DNA of 64,000 bases from Leucosporidium creatinivorum. Its lineage: Eukaryota > Basidiomycota > Microbotryomycetes > Leucosporidiales > Leucosporidiaceae. Below the pieces are notes generated by a model that was given only the letters and a program-made list of their open reading frames with translations, made no database searches and was not told the origin of the DNA. Made by a program: the position numbers and the translations under genes. Position 1 is the first letter of the stretch. Every line of letters begins with the position of its first letter. Positions 1-10,325 of the stretch are shown in pieces. The stretch is from assembly GCA_001600635.1 (NCBI GenBank), contig BCKL01000022.1:186001-250000 (forward strand), in the 5' to 3' direction.

Positions 1-2462
1 CTTTCCTCCGTTGGCCGAGGAGTCGCGGAAGATGGAGCCGTCTTGATCAGCGAGCGACGCCCAGAGGCAGAGGAACTTGGAGTGCATGGAGGCGGGGAGG
101 GTGACGCGGACGATGCTGTAGGCGATGCGAGGGGTATCGCAGTCGAAAACTCCCTGGGCCGATCTGATAGCCTGCGCAGGAGATGGATCAGCTCTTGAAA
201 CGACGATCGCCGAACTCGGCCGTCGAGACAGCACACTTGGTAAATGGCGTTGAGCTCTTCCACCGCGTTCAGAGCTTCTCCAGCGGTGTCCGAAGCTGCG
301 ATGATCTGAAGACGAGCCCCAGGACTAGGGACCGAGAGTTTGTCAGCATTGCTCGGCGCGAGCTATCGCCGAAAGAAGGTCGAGCTCACCGAAGACACCA
401 TCCGATAGCTACTCGCGTCAACATGAGGTCGTGGAACGCCTTTGCGTGCACATACTGATCCATCGTGATGACGATTCCGAAGCGAAGAGCGAGAACGAGC
501 CAGTCGCGGAAGATGCCAAACTCGGAGCCCTGCGAAGGTCGTGGGGAGTCAGCGAGATCGGGCGAGGTTGCATTCGAGACGTCAGCTTACAGGTCCTTGG
601 TCGATGAAGGTGACCCGAAGGGCCTTGAGGAGATCGGGCGGGTCGTCAGGCCGAGCGAAACAGAGAAGAACTGGCTTGCCGTTCTCGTCGCGGGCGTCGA
701 GCCACGATCCTTCGGGGAAGCTCTCGCGAGTCACGACCTGTCCCTTGTAGATCTCTCCTTCGGCGATGGCGGGTCGGCGCTTCGTCTTGGTCTGCTCCTC
801 GTAGAAGCGAACCATTTTGTCGTGGTAGGCTGGCGGACCGAGAACCTCGTATTCGGCGTTGCGAAGGAGGGTGGTCGTGGGATCCGCTGTTGCATAGTAG
901 GGAGTCAGCTGAGCGTGCTTTGATCAATCACAGCAGGCCGAACCTTCGAAGGCAGCCTTCCGACGCTTGGCGCGGATGTGGTGCTTAGGAAGGCGGGCTG
1001 CACGGGCGAACGAGAATTAGAAGGTTTGTCCGAGCAAGGTCGACAAGGTCTTTAATCCCTACTTCTGACCTCGCGAGCAAGTCGAGCGTCTGTTCAGCAC
1101 AGGTCGTCAGCTCGGAACTTCGGCGAAGCGCGCGGTCTGCGGAGTTGAAAAGTGCTGACATTCAGAGTCCGAAGCAAGCTCCTCTGCTGTAGAGCTCTCC
1201 ATTGACGTCGGCTTGAGGTCCACTGTGGCGCACGAAGGGTCAGCAGGTGTACTGAAGCCCGAGCGCCGAGCGCCGAGCGCCCTTCTCGGCGAGCGTAGTC
1301 AGCCAACGACGGGGACTCACAGATGCGTTGCAGCTGATGATCCGAAGAGCGAAAAATAGGTTCAAGCTTCTTCAGAGGGATCTTGAGAGGCACTGTACGT
1401 TTGACGCGCGCAGGAGATGATGCTGGAGTCGACGACGAGGAGATGGTGGGAGCGAATGAGCGAGGCAGGGCCGCTGTGATGTACAAGAGTGTGTGAGCTT
1501 GCGAACAATGTAGAACATAACTCTACTCACCTGGAGAAGGGCGACCACTGCTCCCCGCCTCCGCTGAACGAGCAAGTTGAGCGCTGGCGAAACGTCGCCG
1601 AACTAAGCGGCCCATCTGCTCTGAGGTGCTCCAATCGCACCCGCCTAGATCCTTGGCCAAGTCCTTGGCCAGGGGTTCAACCGTCTTGCCGTAATTGAGC
1701 GAGCGATCCCAGCTCGAAGAGGTGTATCTGAGGCTCTCGGAGGCCAGACGACGTTGGCAGAAGGCGACGACCTGGGGAGGTCAGCGTTAGTGAGGTTGTC
1801 TGTTGATCACCGGAGATGCTCACGCGGTTGAAGATGAGCTCGGCCGCGGCGGTGTCGTATAGTGAGCCGTAGAAGATGATGGTGTAGACGGACGACCCGC
1901 TGAAGAGCGCCGGACGGGATGAGCTCGAAGTTCGGACCGCCCCAGAGAACAACGCGCAGGGACTCACGGAGGAATCTCATCTTCTTGCAGAGACACACAC
2001 ATGCTCGACGACAAGTGCTGAGCGATTTGGGCAATCCACCAAAGGTCCTGCTCCGGCCGCGCCATCTTCACCGAGCAGCTAGGGCTGGCCGGGTCGTGTT
2101 CGTCGAGCAGAAGCGGGCGGGCGGAATCCAGGTCTTGCTGAGTCGAGGTAGCTGTTGTAGTGTGATGCCTCGCTACTGCAGAGACGACGGCGCTGGCGAG
2201 TAGGGATGATCAGCTACTGCGCGCTGAGAGGACGATTCGGCGCCGAGGATCAGGTCGGCTTACGAGATACTCTGTCGCACTTGGGACCACCCAGACTGCT
2301 CGATGGGAAACTTGGCTTCAAGCTCGTGCTCCACCAGATGTCCTAAACCACGGTGTAGGTTAGCGCAGATTTTTCACGCGACGAAAGGGGATCGCTAGAC
2401 CTACGTTTACCGCTGGCATCCCATGTCGGTGCCGCAGAGCAAGACTTGGTAGCAGCAGCCAT
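1..2462 (-). CDS. Uncharacterised many-exon protein, 3' end outside window
   Basis: I do not recognise the family. Reading begins at ATG 2462-2460 (MAAATKSCSAAPTWDAS) and passes through at least eight short introns with GTAAAC, GTAAGC or GTGAGC donors and CTGAC branch sites. Well-supported pieces in order are GHLVEHELEAKFPIEQSG, a stretch ending in KMARPEQDLWWIAQIAQ, SSVYTIIFYGSLYDTAAAEL, VVAFCQRRLASESLRYTSSS, a basic Ser/Pro-rich middle with VKRTVPLKIPLKK, then around 420-890 a folded-looking part (RPAIAEGEIYKGQVV, ENGKPVLLCFARPDD, FGIFRDWLVLALRFGIVI). The frame across about 950-1200 could not be closed with confidence. The last part has a faint BTB-like look, which is only an impression. 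The protein continues past position 1. Confidence 0.5.
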
Positions 2463-3604
2463 CTAGAAGTATATGAAGAGCCCCACGGGTTATGTGAGCT
2501 TACCTCTTACCCTCTACCTGGCGAGTCTCTCGTCAAGCGATCTCGAGCGAAAGCAACTAACCTGCCGCTGGGGCGTCGCTATGCCGTGTAGGTCTCGGTA
2601 AAGCCTCCTAGTCCGTGAGAGATCCTCGAGGGCGATCCTCCCGGCCGCAGCTTGTGGTGCCGAAGCGCACACGCGGTCTACCTGAGCTGAGGGAAGCGGC
2701 CGACTCGTTCGAGAGCGCTAAAGCGAGCGAGGTCACGCGGAAGGTGTAGATGACGGCGAGATTGAGGAAAGTAGAGACTTAGCTCCTGCTCGCACCGTCA
2801 AGAGCCGCCCTGGTGGATGGCAAAAGGAAGCCGAGAGGCGCGAAGCGAGAAGCGAGAAGCGAGGAGGAGAAGCAAGCTCCAGCAGTGATCCGCAACCTGC
2901 CTCTCTTCCTACGAGACGCCGACTCGAGCAAGTACAGATCTCTTCACCATCTCTTCGCACCATCTACGATACGTTCTTCCTTTCACGCCGCCGGCGGCAG
3001 AGTTGCACCGCAAGTAGCGTTGTCTGAAGGTCTACAGCACTTTGTTAGTGCATGGCAAGAGTACTCACTCGAGGGAGCGTAGACGTGCTCATCGCTATGG
3101 TGAGTCTCAGGCGTTGGCGATGCTCGGCGGTGCTCGGCGGCGCTCGGCCTCGCTCTTGCAGCTGTGCGCTGCTCATTTCAGAGCCGCCGGCACCTGGGGA
3201 GAGTACAATGATGTTTTCTCTCGATTCGCGGTGCTGAGCAAGAGAAGGAGCGCCGTGGGAAGGCAGACAGAACGGAAGCGAAGCTATCGCCGAGACCGCG
3301 CTCGGCGCGAGACAAAGGGCTCTTCTCACCTTTCCCTGGTCCCCTGAGGGTCATACTACAGTGGTGAGCCTCCGGAGCGGTGCAGGTCGCAATAGAGCAC
3401 GCCCCACGCAAGCGGGAGACGAGGAGCAATCCAAGGAAGGGCGAGGCCAGCGCAAAGCGTCCGTGGCGCATGTGGAGTCGCCGAGGGTGCCGGGGAGGAG
3501 TTCAGACGGCCTTTGGAGCAAAAGGAAGGTCCCAGGGGGCCCGTAGAGGTGCAGGGACCAAAATGAGCGAGTCAAATGGCAAAAAGTAGCACGACCGTGC
3601 GTGA
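2463..3604. other. Intergenic stretch, no gene seen
   Basis: About 1.1 kb between the unknown gene and the tRNA. It holds short open frames on both strands with no conserved motif and no convincing chain of splice sites. Part of it next to 2463 is probably the promoter and 5' leader of the minus-strand gene. The 3' part carries the poly(T) that ends the tRNA transcript. Confidence 0.5.
3581..3585 (-). terminator. RNA polymerase III terminator of the tRNA gene
   Basis: A run of five T on the minus strand lies about 20 nt past the 3' end of the tRNA, the usual Pol III stop signal. No other T run of this length lies between it and the tRNA. Confidence 0.6.
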
Positions 3605-3693
3605 TGGAGAGGCAGGGAATCGAACCCGGGACCTCATGCAAGCGAGTCTCGTAAAGATGCTAAGCAAGCGCTCTACCCCTGAGCTACATCCCC
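3605..3693 (-). tRNA. tRNA-Ala (AGC) with anticodon-loop intron
   Basis: The minus strand reads GGGGATGTAGCTCAGGGG at the 5' end, anticodon loop TTAGCA, a 17-nt intron after position 37, and T arm GGGTTCGATTCCC, closing with CCTCTCCA. Box A (TAGCTCAGGGG) and box B (GGTTCGATTCC) are intact. The acceptor stem gives G3:U70, the identity pair for alanyl-tRNA synthetase, which supports the alanine call with the AGC anticodon. Three stem pairs look unpaired (6:67, 28:42 and 50:64), so the gene is either somewhat relaxed or beginning to decay. Length is 72 nt without the intron. Confidence 0.85.
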
Positions 3694-4740
3694 TGTGATC
3701 GCGTTTTTTTTTGGGGTCACAAATTGGCCAATACAAAAATAATGCAAATTAGCGCGAGGCAAAGTCTAGAATTCAGACCCGCGAGGGAGGGGAGATCATC
3801 GCCGAGCAGGGGACAGCTGCGCTTCTGGTGCTCTGTACGTGTTGGTGAAGGCCCAAGGCTTCTCAGGTTACATTATTGATGTTCTTGCCTAACTGTAGGT
3901 GAGCTCCCAAGCTCCTACACGGACTGCTCTACGCGGCCTGTGGCTGAGAGAGCTGGCGCAGAACAGGTCGGAACGACGAGGCTGAGCAGACTCGGGGGCT
4001 CGAACCGGCATGTAGATAAACCTTCTCTATTTCCACTCAAGCCTTTCTGACTTGGCCTCCATCCCCGGGTACAGAGACAGTGCAGCGGCAGCTTCGTCTC
4101 GCTTTCGGCGCTGAGGTTCGACAGCAAAGCCACCTCATTGACGCTATGGTGCAGTTCTGTCGATGCGGTCACCATGCTCTTGCATTTATTCTCTCCGTCA
4201 CGTGCACCCCGGGCTGCTCGACGGTTGCTGCAAGTGGGGGCAGCTCGACACCGGCCGCTCCAAATCGACTGCCGTAGATGAGCAACGGACTCGGCGACAA
4301 GAGCGGCTGAGTGCAGCACAATGGCTCAATTGAGATCAACGGCCACATTGTCTGTTGTCCGTCCAGAACACGCCCCATACGATGCGAAGACGACGCTCGC
4401 CCGGTCAGCCCAAGGCTCGGAGTCGGCAACGGGCCGGGACGGCGACGGGCTGATGAACTCGAGCTAGCAAGGCCGGCGAGCTGGTCGAGCTCCCGGTTTC
4501 CTGTTCTACAGTACTCTGTGTATGTCTGACACCGCCTGATGCTGAGGTTCTTTAGTTCCGTGTCGCCGAAGGGACGAAGCAGCGAGGGTGAAAGCAGCGC
4601 CGAGCATCGAGATCCGCTTCGCATGCTCGAGGGCCGAAACGTCTCACGAGCATGGAGACTAGCGCAGTATCTTGTACATCATATTTGCGCCTTCAAGTCC
4701 ATCGCTCCTCAATACGAAGCTCAAATTTCCACCGAGCGCC
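3694..4740. other. Intergenic stretch, no gene seen
   Basis: About 1 kb between the tRNA and the 3' end of the minus-strand F-box gene. There is an A/T-rich patch just upstream of the tRNA (3704-3750). Several open frames of 65-150 codons exist on both strands, but none shows a domain, signal peptide or splice chain. Confidence 0.45.
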
Positions 4741-6226
4741 TTAAGCGAGCTCAAGCGACAATCCCGACAGGTCCAGCAGGTCGAGCGAGGGTCCTCGGTA
4801 CGCCTTGAACGCATCAGAAGCAAGCTCTTCCGCAGTGAGTCGGTCCCAGAGAGCGTCCTCGTCGTCGGGCACGTTGCCGCTGAGCAGAGGAGGGAGAAGC
4901 CTCCCTCGGCGCCTGATCAGCGAGGGAAGAGACATAGTCAGCAAGTCTTCGACTCAGGGGCGATCAACTCAAATACTCACTCGTGCACCGAGCGACGGTA
5001 AAGGAACGACTCCTCGCCAAGAAGGTCCCAGTTCTCAAACTTGCCGAGAAGGGCGAGACGGCGCAGTGCAGGGAAGAGTTGACTGCAGAGGATGATGAAG
5101 ATTTCCTCGCCGCATCCAGATGGAACGACTGACAACTCGAGGGTAGTGAGGCTGGCGAATGGGTGCGGCGAGGCTGGGCGAGATGAGACGGCGGCGGGGG
5201 TGTCGGAGCCTGTTCCGTCGCTAGCAACACCAAGGCGCGCAAACGAAGCCAACTCTTTCAAGCTTTGGGCGATCAAGTCTTGGAGACGGGCTTGGTATTC
5301 CTCGTCGGTGTAGTCGATGATGAGGTCGTCACTGCGCCAGACTGTCGTGTCGGGGAAGAAGTGCAGGAGGTGGAGGAGGAATTGAAGAGACGTGGCGTAG
5401 TCTTTACCATTGTTGAGGAGGGTGAGCTGCTTGAGAGTCGAGCGAAGGGGCGCAAGAGGACCGAGAAGGCGAGCGAGGAGCTCGGCGGGGGCTTCACAAT
5501 CGATGATGGAGAGGGACTGCAGGCGATCGATGAGGTCGGAGGCAACGAGGGGAAGTAGCAAATTGAGGTTCCGATCATGATCCGTAGTGGTGTGAGCCGC
5601 GCTGTAGCAGTGGTCGCAGAGCGAAGTCACGTTTCGAGCGAGACCTTCTAAGGAGAGCTGTTGGGCAATCCGTCAGCGCTTGACATGGCGCAAGAGCACC
5701 ATCAGCCCACCCTTCTCATCACGGGAAGCTCGCGCCCTCCACCATCCACGCTCGGTTTGTCCTTCCAATGCTTCATCGTCGAGACCCAAACGCCGAGCTG
5801 CTCGAGGTCGGTGAGGCGGACTTGACGGTATAGCAGAGGGTTGACGACGGAGTAGAGCAGTCGGCTCTGGAGCGCGAGTGCTGCCAGCGCGGCCTGCTCC
5901 TCGTCTTGAGCCAAGTTCTCTGCAAGAGTGCACGAGCCGTCAGCGACGCGTCTCTGCAGCCCGTTCGAGTGACGGAGCTCACCTGCAATCTAGCCGAGTA
6001 GCTCTGGAGGGAGATATTCAAGTACTGCCATCCTTTCGAAGCTGTCGGAGGTGAGAAGACGAGAGCAAGCCGAATGAAGCGGGAGGACAAGAGGCGGAGC
6101 AGGTCGAATCGCGAATCCGCTCCTTGTGCTCCTGCCTCGTCTCGCTCGCCGCTGCAGAGTCGTTCAATCAAAAGAGTCTAAGGCAAGCAGCGAGACCAGC
6201 CGCCTGCTAGTACGCCAGCTCACCAT
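4741..6226 (-). CDS. F-box/LRR-like protein
   Basis: Leucine-rich protein of the lineage-expanded F-box/LRR type, probably a substrate adaptor for an SCF ubiquitin ligase (inference from family). Exons read on the minus strand: a likely start exon that is only the ATG at 6226-6224 followed by GTGAGC, then TLLIERLCSGERDEAG..., then SRLLYSVVNPLLYRQVRL, which is the segment that normally follows the F-box in these proteins, then LSLEGLARNVTSLCDHC through SLTTLELSVVPSG, and a last exon ending LDLSGLSLELA. Introns at about 5921-5982, 5658-5710 and 4928-4980 have GCTGAC branch sites. No other in-frame ATG exists near the N terminus, which is why the ATG-only exon is preferred. The classic LPxEI F-box start is not obvious. 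Confidence 0.55.
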
Positions 6227-6699
6227 CCCTCCTACAGCTCAGCTCTCGGGTCGCGTCCCACTTCCCGCTCGCTCGCGCTCTTCTCTCTGGGTCATTGCAG
6301 CGACTTGGTAGGCGCACCAGCTGGGAGAATACCACCACAGACCTACATAACTGATCCCAGGCCCACTGCACCCCTCTACAGCGCTTCGGAACCTTCGCCG
6401 CTCGACCTGGTGCTCGCTTTGGGTCGACTGAGAAGGTAAGCTGCCTCAGCGCCGACATCACATTCAGCTACATCTAATACCCTCCATACCTCCTCTCCAC
6501 AGCTCCGCCGGCGGTCTCCTCGTTTCAGCACACGTTGCTCGGCCTCTGCTCCGTCGCTTCAACTTGCCCGAGGTGAGGTCGTCGCGTATTGTGCTGCTCA
6601 GTATCCGCGACTGACGATTGGAATCTTACAGCTCATCGATCCTTTCCCCGCTCTCATCGCCTGATCCCCTTCACACGCTCTCCCTCCTCGACCGTCGCC
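6227..6699. promoter_or_regulatory. Divergent promoter and leader between two F-box genes
   Basis: A 473-bp spacer between the minus-strand F-box start and the plus-strand F-box ATG. Plus-strand signals resembling leader introns are present (GTAAGC near 6437 and CAG near 6503; GTGAGG near 6571 and CAG near 6632), so the downstream gene probably has a spliced 5' UTR like its relatives. It does not align with the shared leader at 8179. Confidence 0.35.
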
Positions 6700-8058
6700 A
6701 TGCCCCTCCCAACCCTCCCGCCCGAGATCATCACGACCATCCTCGAGCATGCAGAGATGATCAAGGAGCGTGGCGATGATCCCCGACGGGATATCAAGAC
6801 GATGGCCACAGCGTGCCTCGTCTCCCGCACCTTCCTTCCTCCCGCTCGGCGCCTCCTCTATGCGACGATCGAGCTCAAAGTGGACTTCCTCCCTTCAGCG
6901 GCAACTGAGGAGGAGGATATCTTCTCGCGCGCGCAACACGCCGCAGATCCCGAGTCCTACAAGCCGAGCCAGGCTACCTCGGCCCTCGTCAAGGCCGCCA
7001 CCTCGCCTCACCTCTCGGCGTTGGCTCGAGCCCTCGTGGTGGAACTGAGTGGTAGCTCGGGCGACATGCTCGCCAAGGCAGTCGCCAGCATCCTCCGAGA
7101 GTGCCATGGCGTCACCCAAGTCCTCATGAGCAACCTATGACAGCTCAGGACCTCGAGAACCTCCGAGCTCCTCCACGCCTTCACGCTGCACGGGGAGCGC
7201 GTCCGTCGTTTGGAAATGGTGGAGTGCGGCTCCTTCGGACACACAATCGACGCTCCGCCTCTCTACTCGGCCTTCCAATCACTGGACGACTTATCGCTAG
7301 ATTACTGCCGCATCCTACCCGCTGAAGAGGAGCCGCTCGCCGCCGTCCTTCCTTCTCGCCTTCGCCGGTTCCATCACAAGGGTGGCATACTCGATACACC
7401 CCTTCCCGCCCTTCTTCGACACTCGTCCGACACCCTCCAGTACCTCGAACTCAATCCTCCGGCCGCTGGCGACACATACGACCTCTCTCGCTTTACGAAG
7501 CTCGAAGCTCTTCGGTATCGAGTCGCCCGCCCTTCGCTTGGGCAAGCCGACTTGCTACTCGAGATGCTGGATTCGACTCGCAGGCTAGAGGTGCTGCACA
7601 CTATCGAGCTTACGGTGCGCGCCCCCCTGGACGACAACGAAACCTCCTCGGCCCACCAGAATTGGATTACCTTTCTCAACCACCTCACCTCCGGTCGCAT
7701 CCTTCGCCGCTTTCCACCTTCAGCTACAGCACTGCACCTCGCCTGTTACGATCTCCCGCTCGGTACAATCGTGGCCTGGGTCGATGACCTCCCCCTCAAC
7801 CCCGCCCTTCGCCGACTCAGCCCTCCACGATCCTACTGGTCTCGTCGTTACGGGGCCGAAGCTCAGGTCTTCATCAAGCGCACCATTGTAAAGATACAAG
7901 GAGATGACGAGAAGGGCATGGCACCGTGGCGGGACGGCTTGGAGGAGGTTGAGGCAGCACAGGCAGCTTTACTGCAAGCAGAAGCTTCGCTTAAAGAGTG
8001 TTCGGACCTGGAGCTTGCGCTTGCACGTAGGGGCATCGAGCTGTTCCGGTCGCGGTAG
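6700..8058 (+). pseudogene. F-box/LRR protein gene with one in-frame stop
   Basis: ATG at 6700 starts MPLPTLPPEIITTILEH, the F-box N terminus shared with the genes at 8854 and 53635. The frame is open to 7137 (146 codons), meets TGA at 7138-7140, and continues in the same frame without another stop to 8058 (for example SFGHTIDAPPLYSAFQSL, LSRFTKLEALRYRV). Total length of about 450 codons is normal for the family, so the stop splits an otherwise whole reading frame. A CGA-to-TGA change would explain it. No credible intron removes the stop. It could be a young pseudogene, a strain-specific null or a sequencing error; a shorter product from a downstream start is also possible. Confidence 0.65.
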
Positions 8059-8178
8059 TCGAATGTTTGAGGTCCTGCAGCAATTTGGTTAGAAAGTTGG
8101 CTTCGGCGATGCTTTGCGAAGGGGTCCGGCGAGCGCGAGACAGCCTACTGAGAAGGGGGAGAGAGGGGAAGAAGAGCA

Positions 8179-8853
8179 TATAAAGCTCAGAGCCCACACC
8201 TGCTTCTTGTGACCAAACCGTTGAGAGGACTTGAAGCGAGCGCCCAAGTCGTCAAGTCGAGTTGGCCCGACCGACCTCGCCTCTCTTGCTCCTGCCAACT
8301 CTTGCCTCGTCTGTTCGTCTCCCCGCCTCGCCTCGCAGCTGCTACAGGAAGCTCGAAGCCAGCTCATAAGATCACTCGAAGCTTCACCACGCCAGCTCTC
8401 GCTCAACTTGACTCGCTACAGCTTCCCTTCCTCAGCTCGTCACCCGCTCGTCGCTCGCTCCTTGGAAGCTCTCCGGCGCCGCTTCGAATAGCCTAGGGTG
8501 AGCTTTGGCACTGCGAATACCGCTGCTGCCGTCGCTGACCCCTCCACTTCCCTGCAGAGATCATACGACCGCTTCGTCGCTCGAGAATATCCAAGCTCGC
8601 TGCTCGTCATCAAGGTCTGTGCGCTGCTCGGAGGGATAGCTGGTGAGTAGTAGAAGGAGAAGGGGAGAGTACGAGATCCGCTGTATGCTGACCTCAAGCC
8701 TGTCTCTCGAATGCCGTGCAGCTGCTCGCTCGGCTCTCGCTCGCTCCACCTTATCGCTCATCGCCCAAGCCCGAGTCGCTTTGACCGCCCTCACCCTCTC
8801 GGGCTCTCCCTCCCAAAAGCTACTACTGCACCACGCACCTCACTCCCACCGCC
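8179..8853 (+). promoter_or_regulatory. TATA box and two-intron, ATG-free 5' leader (copy 1)
   Basis: A TATAAAG box lies at 8179-8185. The leader that follows has two introns: 8498-8557 (GTGAGC...CTGCAG) and 8643-8721 (GTGAGT...GTGCAG), both with GCTGAC. After splicing there is no ATG from about 8200 until the F-box start at 8854; the only ATGs fall inside an intron. This marks a 5' UTR and not a coding exon. Nearly the same leader stands before the F-box gene at 53635. Confidence 0.7.
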
Positions 8854-10080
8854 ATGCCCCTCCCTGCTCTCCCCAACGAGATCCTCTCCGCCATCGCCGA
8901 GCTCGTCGAGGACCTGCCCGACCTTTGTCGCCTCTGCCTCGCCTCGCGCACCTGGTTGAGCGCAGCACAGCCATACCTCCACAAGAGTCTCTGGTATGAC
9001 TCCTGCTACCCGGAGTACAGCAAGCCAGCCCAGACCGTACTTGGTCGACCCGTCTTCGCCCACGCCGTCAGGGATCTCACCTTCCGTCTTGGAGAGGACG
9101 AGCAGACTGATCGCGCTGAGCTTGAATCTCTCTTCGAGATGTGCTCGAAGCTGGTCGAAGTCACGGTTCTCGCAGGAAGCGCACCACTCGTCGCGCTGGA
9201 ACTCCTCGACGGGGCGGCGACTCAGCAGCTTCGAGAGCTGGCGTTCTGCGACCTCCTCAAAGCGCCAGAGGAGGTCGAGGCTTTTGCTTCGTACCTTTTG
9301 AGCTGCCCCGCGCTCCGCTACCTCCACTATGAGGGCATCTGGATCGACGCGGACGCCGACGACCTTCACCTCGGCGAAGACGAGCCGGGGATCACCTTAC
9401 TCAAGGAGGCCGCTACGCGCCACCGCTTTGACATTATCCGACTCGGCCGATTCCTGAGCGCCAACGCGCTCGAGGACCTTACCCTCCCCTCCTGCAAAAC
9501 CCTTCGCCGACTCGAGCTCGAAATCTCAGACGCCCTCACCGACTCGTTCGAGCTCAATCACCTCTCCGCGCTCGACACCCTGCACCTCTACAAAAGCTAC
9601 GACGAAGACTATGACTCTGGAGAGGGCGAGGACGATGTGATCGCCTTCTTGTACGGCTGCGATGCGCCGGATTCGCTTCGTCGGCTTACAATGGATCTCG
9701 ATCCGGCTGGCACCTACGAGTCGTGGGACGAGGTGGACAGCTCTAAGTACCTCGGAAGCCTCTTCCTTCTTCAACTCGTCCCGTCCTCCGTCAAAATCCT
9801 CATGATCAAGGGTCTGATTTTCGAGACCGACGAGCTGGCGACCTTTCTCGAGTTCAGCGCCTGTCTCACCCTCAAGTACCTCAAGCTCGACCTTTACATG
9901 CGTCATCGCTCCTACATCTCGTTCAACGCTGTTGCGCGACGCAGCCACGACCTCGGGATTCGATACAGGTTCAAGCCTTACCGAGTCGCGCTGGCGGGAG
10001 ATTTCGAGCCCTCGGCGCAAGATCGAGAAGTCTGGGACGATTGGGACATGGTCGAAAGCGCTGGGCCGGATCTCACCTGA
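8854..10080 (+). CDS. F-box/LRR-like protein, 408 aa, leader-bearing copy 1
   Basis: A single-exon coding region starting MPLPALPNEILSAIAELVED, an F-box of the LPxEI type, then RLCLASRTWLSAAQPYL, followed by irregular leucine-rich segments (for example LRELAFCDLLK, LRRLELEISDA, LDTLHLYKSYD) to residue 408. The family supplies SCF ubiquitin-ligase adaptors; the target is unknown. It is the clear paralogue of the gene at 53635: N terminus, the AxRHRF segment and the ANALEDLTL segment match, but overall identity looks near one half. The start is fixed by the ATG-free leader. The C-terminal tail is acidic and Trp-rich (EVWDDWDMVES). Confidence 0.75.
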   Translation: MPLPALPNEILSAIAELVEDLPDLCRLCLASRTWLSAAQPYLHKSLWYDSCYPEYSKPAQTVLGRPVFAHAVRDLTFRLGEDEQTDRAELESLFEMCSKLVEVTVLAGSAPLVALELLDGAATQQLRELAFCDLLKAPEEVEAFASYLLSCPALRYLHYEGIWIDADADDLHLGEDEPGITLLKEAATRHRFDIIRLGRFLSANALEDLTLPSCKTLRRLELEISDALTDSFELNHLSALDTLHLYKSYDEDYDSGEGEDDVIAFLYGCDAPDSLRRLTMDLDPAGTYESWDEVDSSKYLGSLFLLQLVPSSVKILMIKGLIFETDELATFLEFSACLTLKYLKLDLYMRHRSYISFNAVARRSHDLGIRYRFKPYRVALAGDFEPSAQDREVWDDWDMVESAGPDLT

Positions 10081-10325
10081 AACGGCGGCAAGTGGGTGGA
10101 GCCGAATCAGCCAGGGTGGGAGATTGTGCGGTGAGCTCGGCGGAGCAGGGAGGAGGGCGAGCTCGAAGGTGGTGAGGGGTCATACGGGGCAAGCGCTTTG
10201 CTGCTCTGTTCGCTTGCTAAGAGAAGACGTGATTTCACGCACGGCCCGAACTGAGAGGCTGTCAGCTCTATCTCTCGCGAAGTTGGCGGAGGGAGGGATA
10301 GATGCGCGCCTTGCAAATTGCACGC

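Noticed and set aside
8209-8496. Conserved open frame in the shared F-box leader
   Set aside because: It has no ATG (it opens with GTG), copy 1 ends in a stop before the splice site and copy 2 does not, and the downstream splice would not join it to the F-box frame. Base-level similarity alone explains the shared frame.
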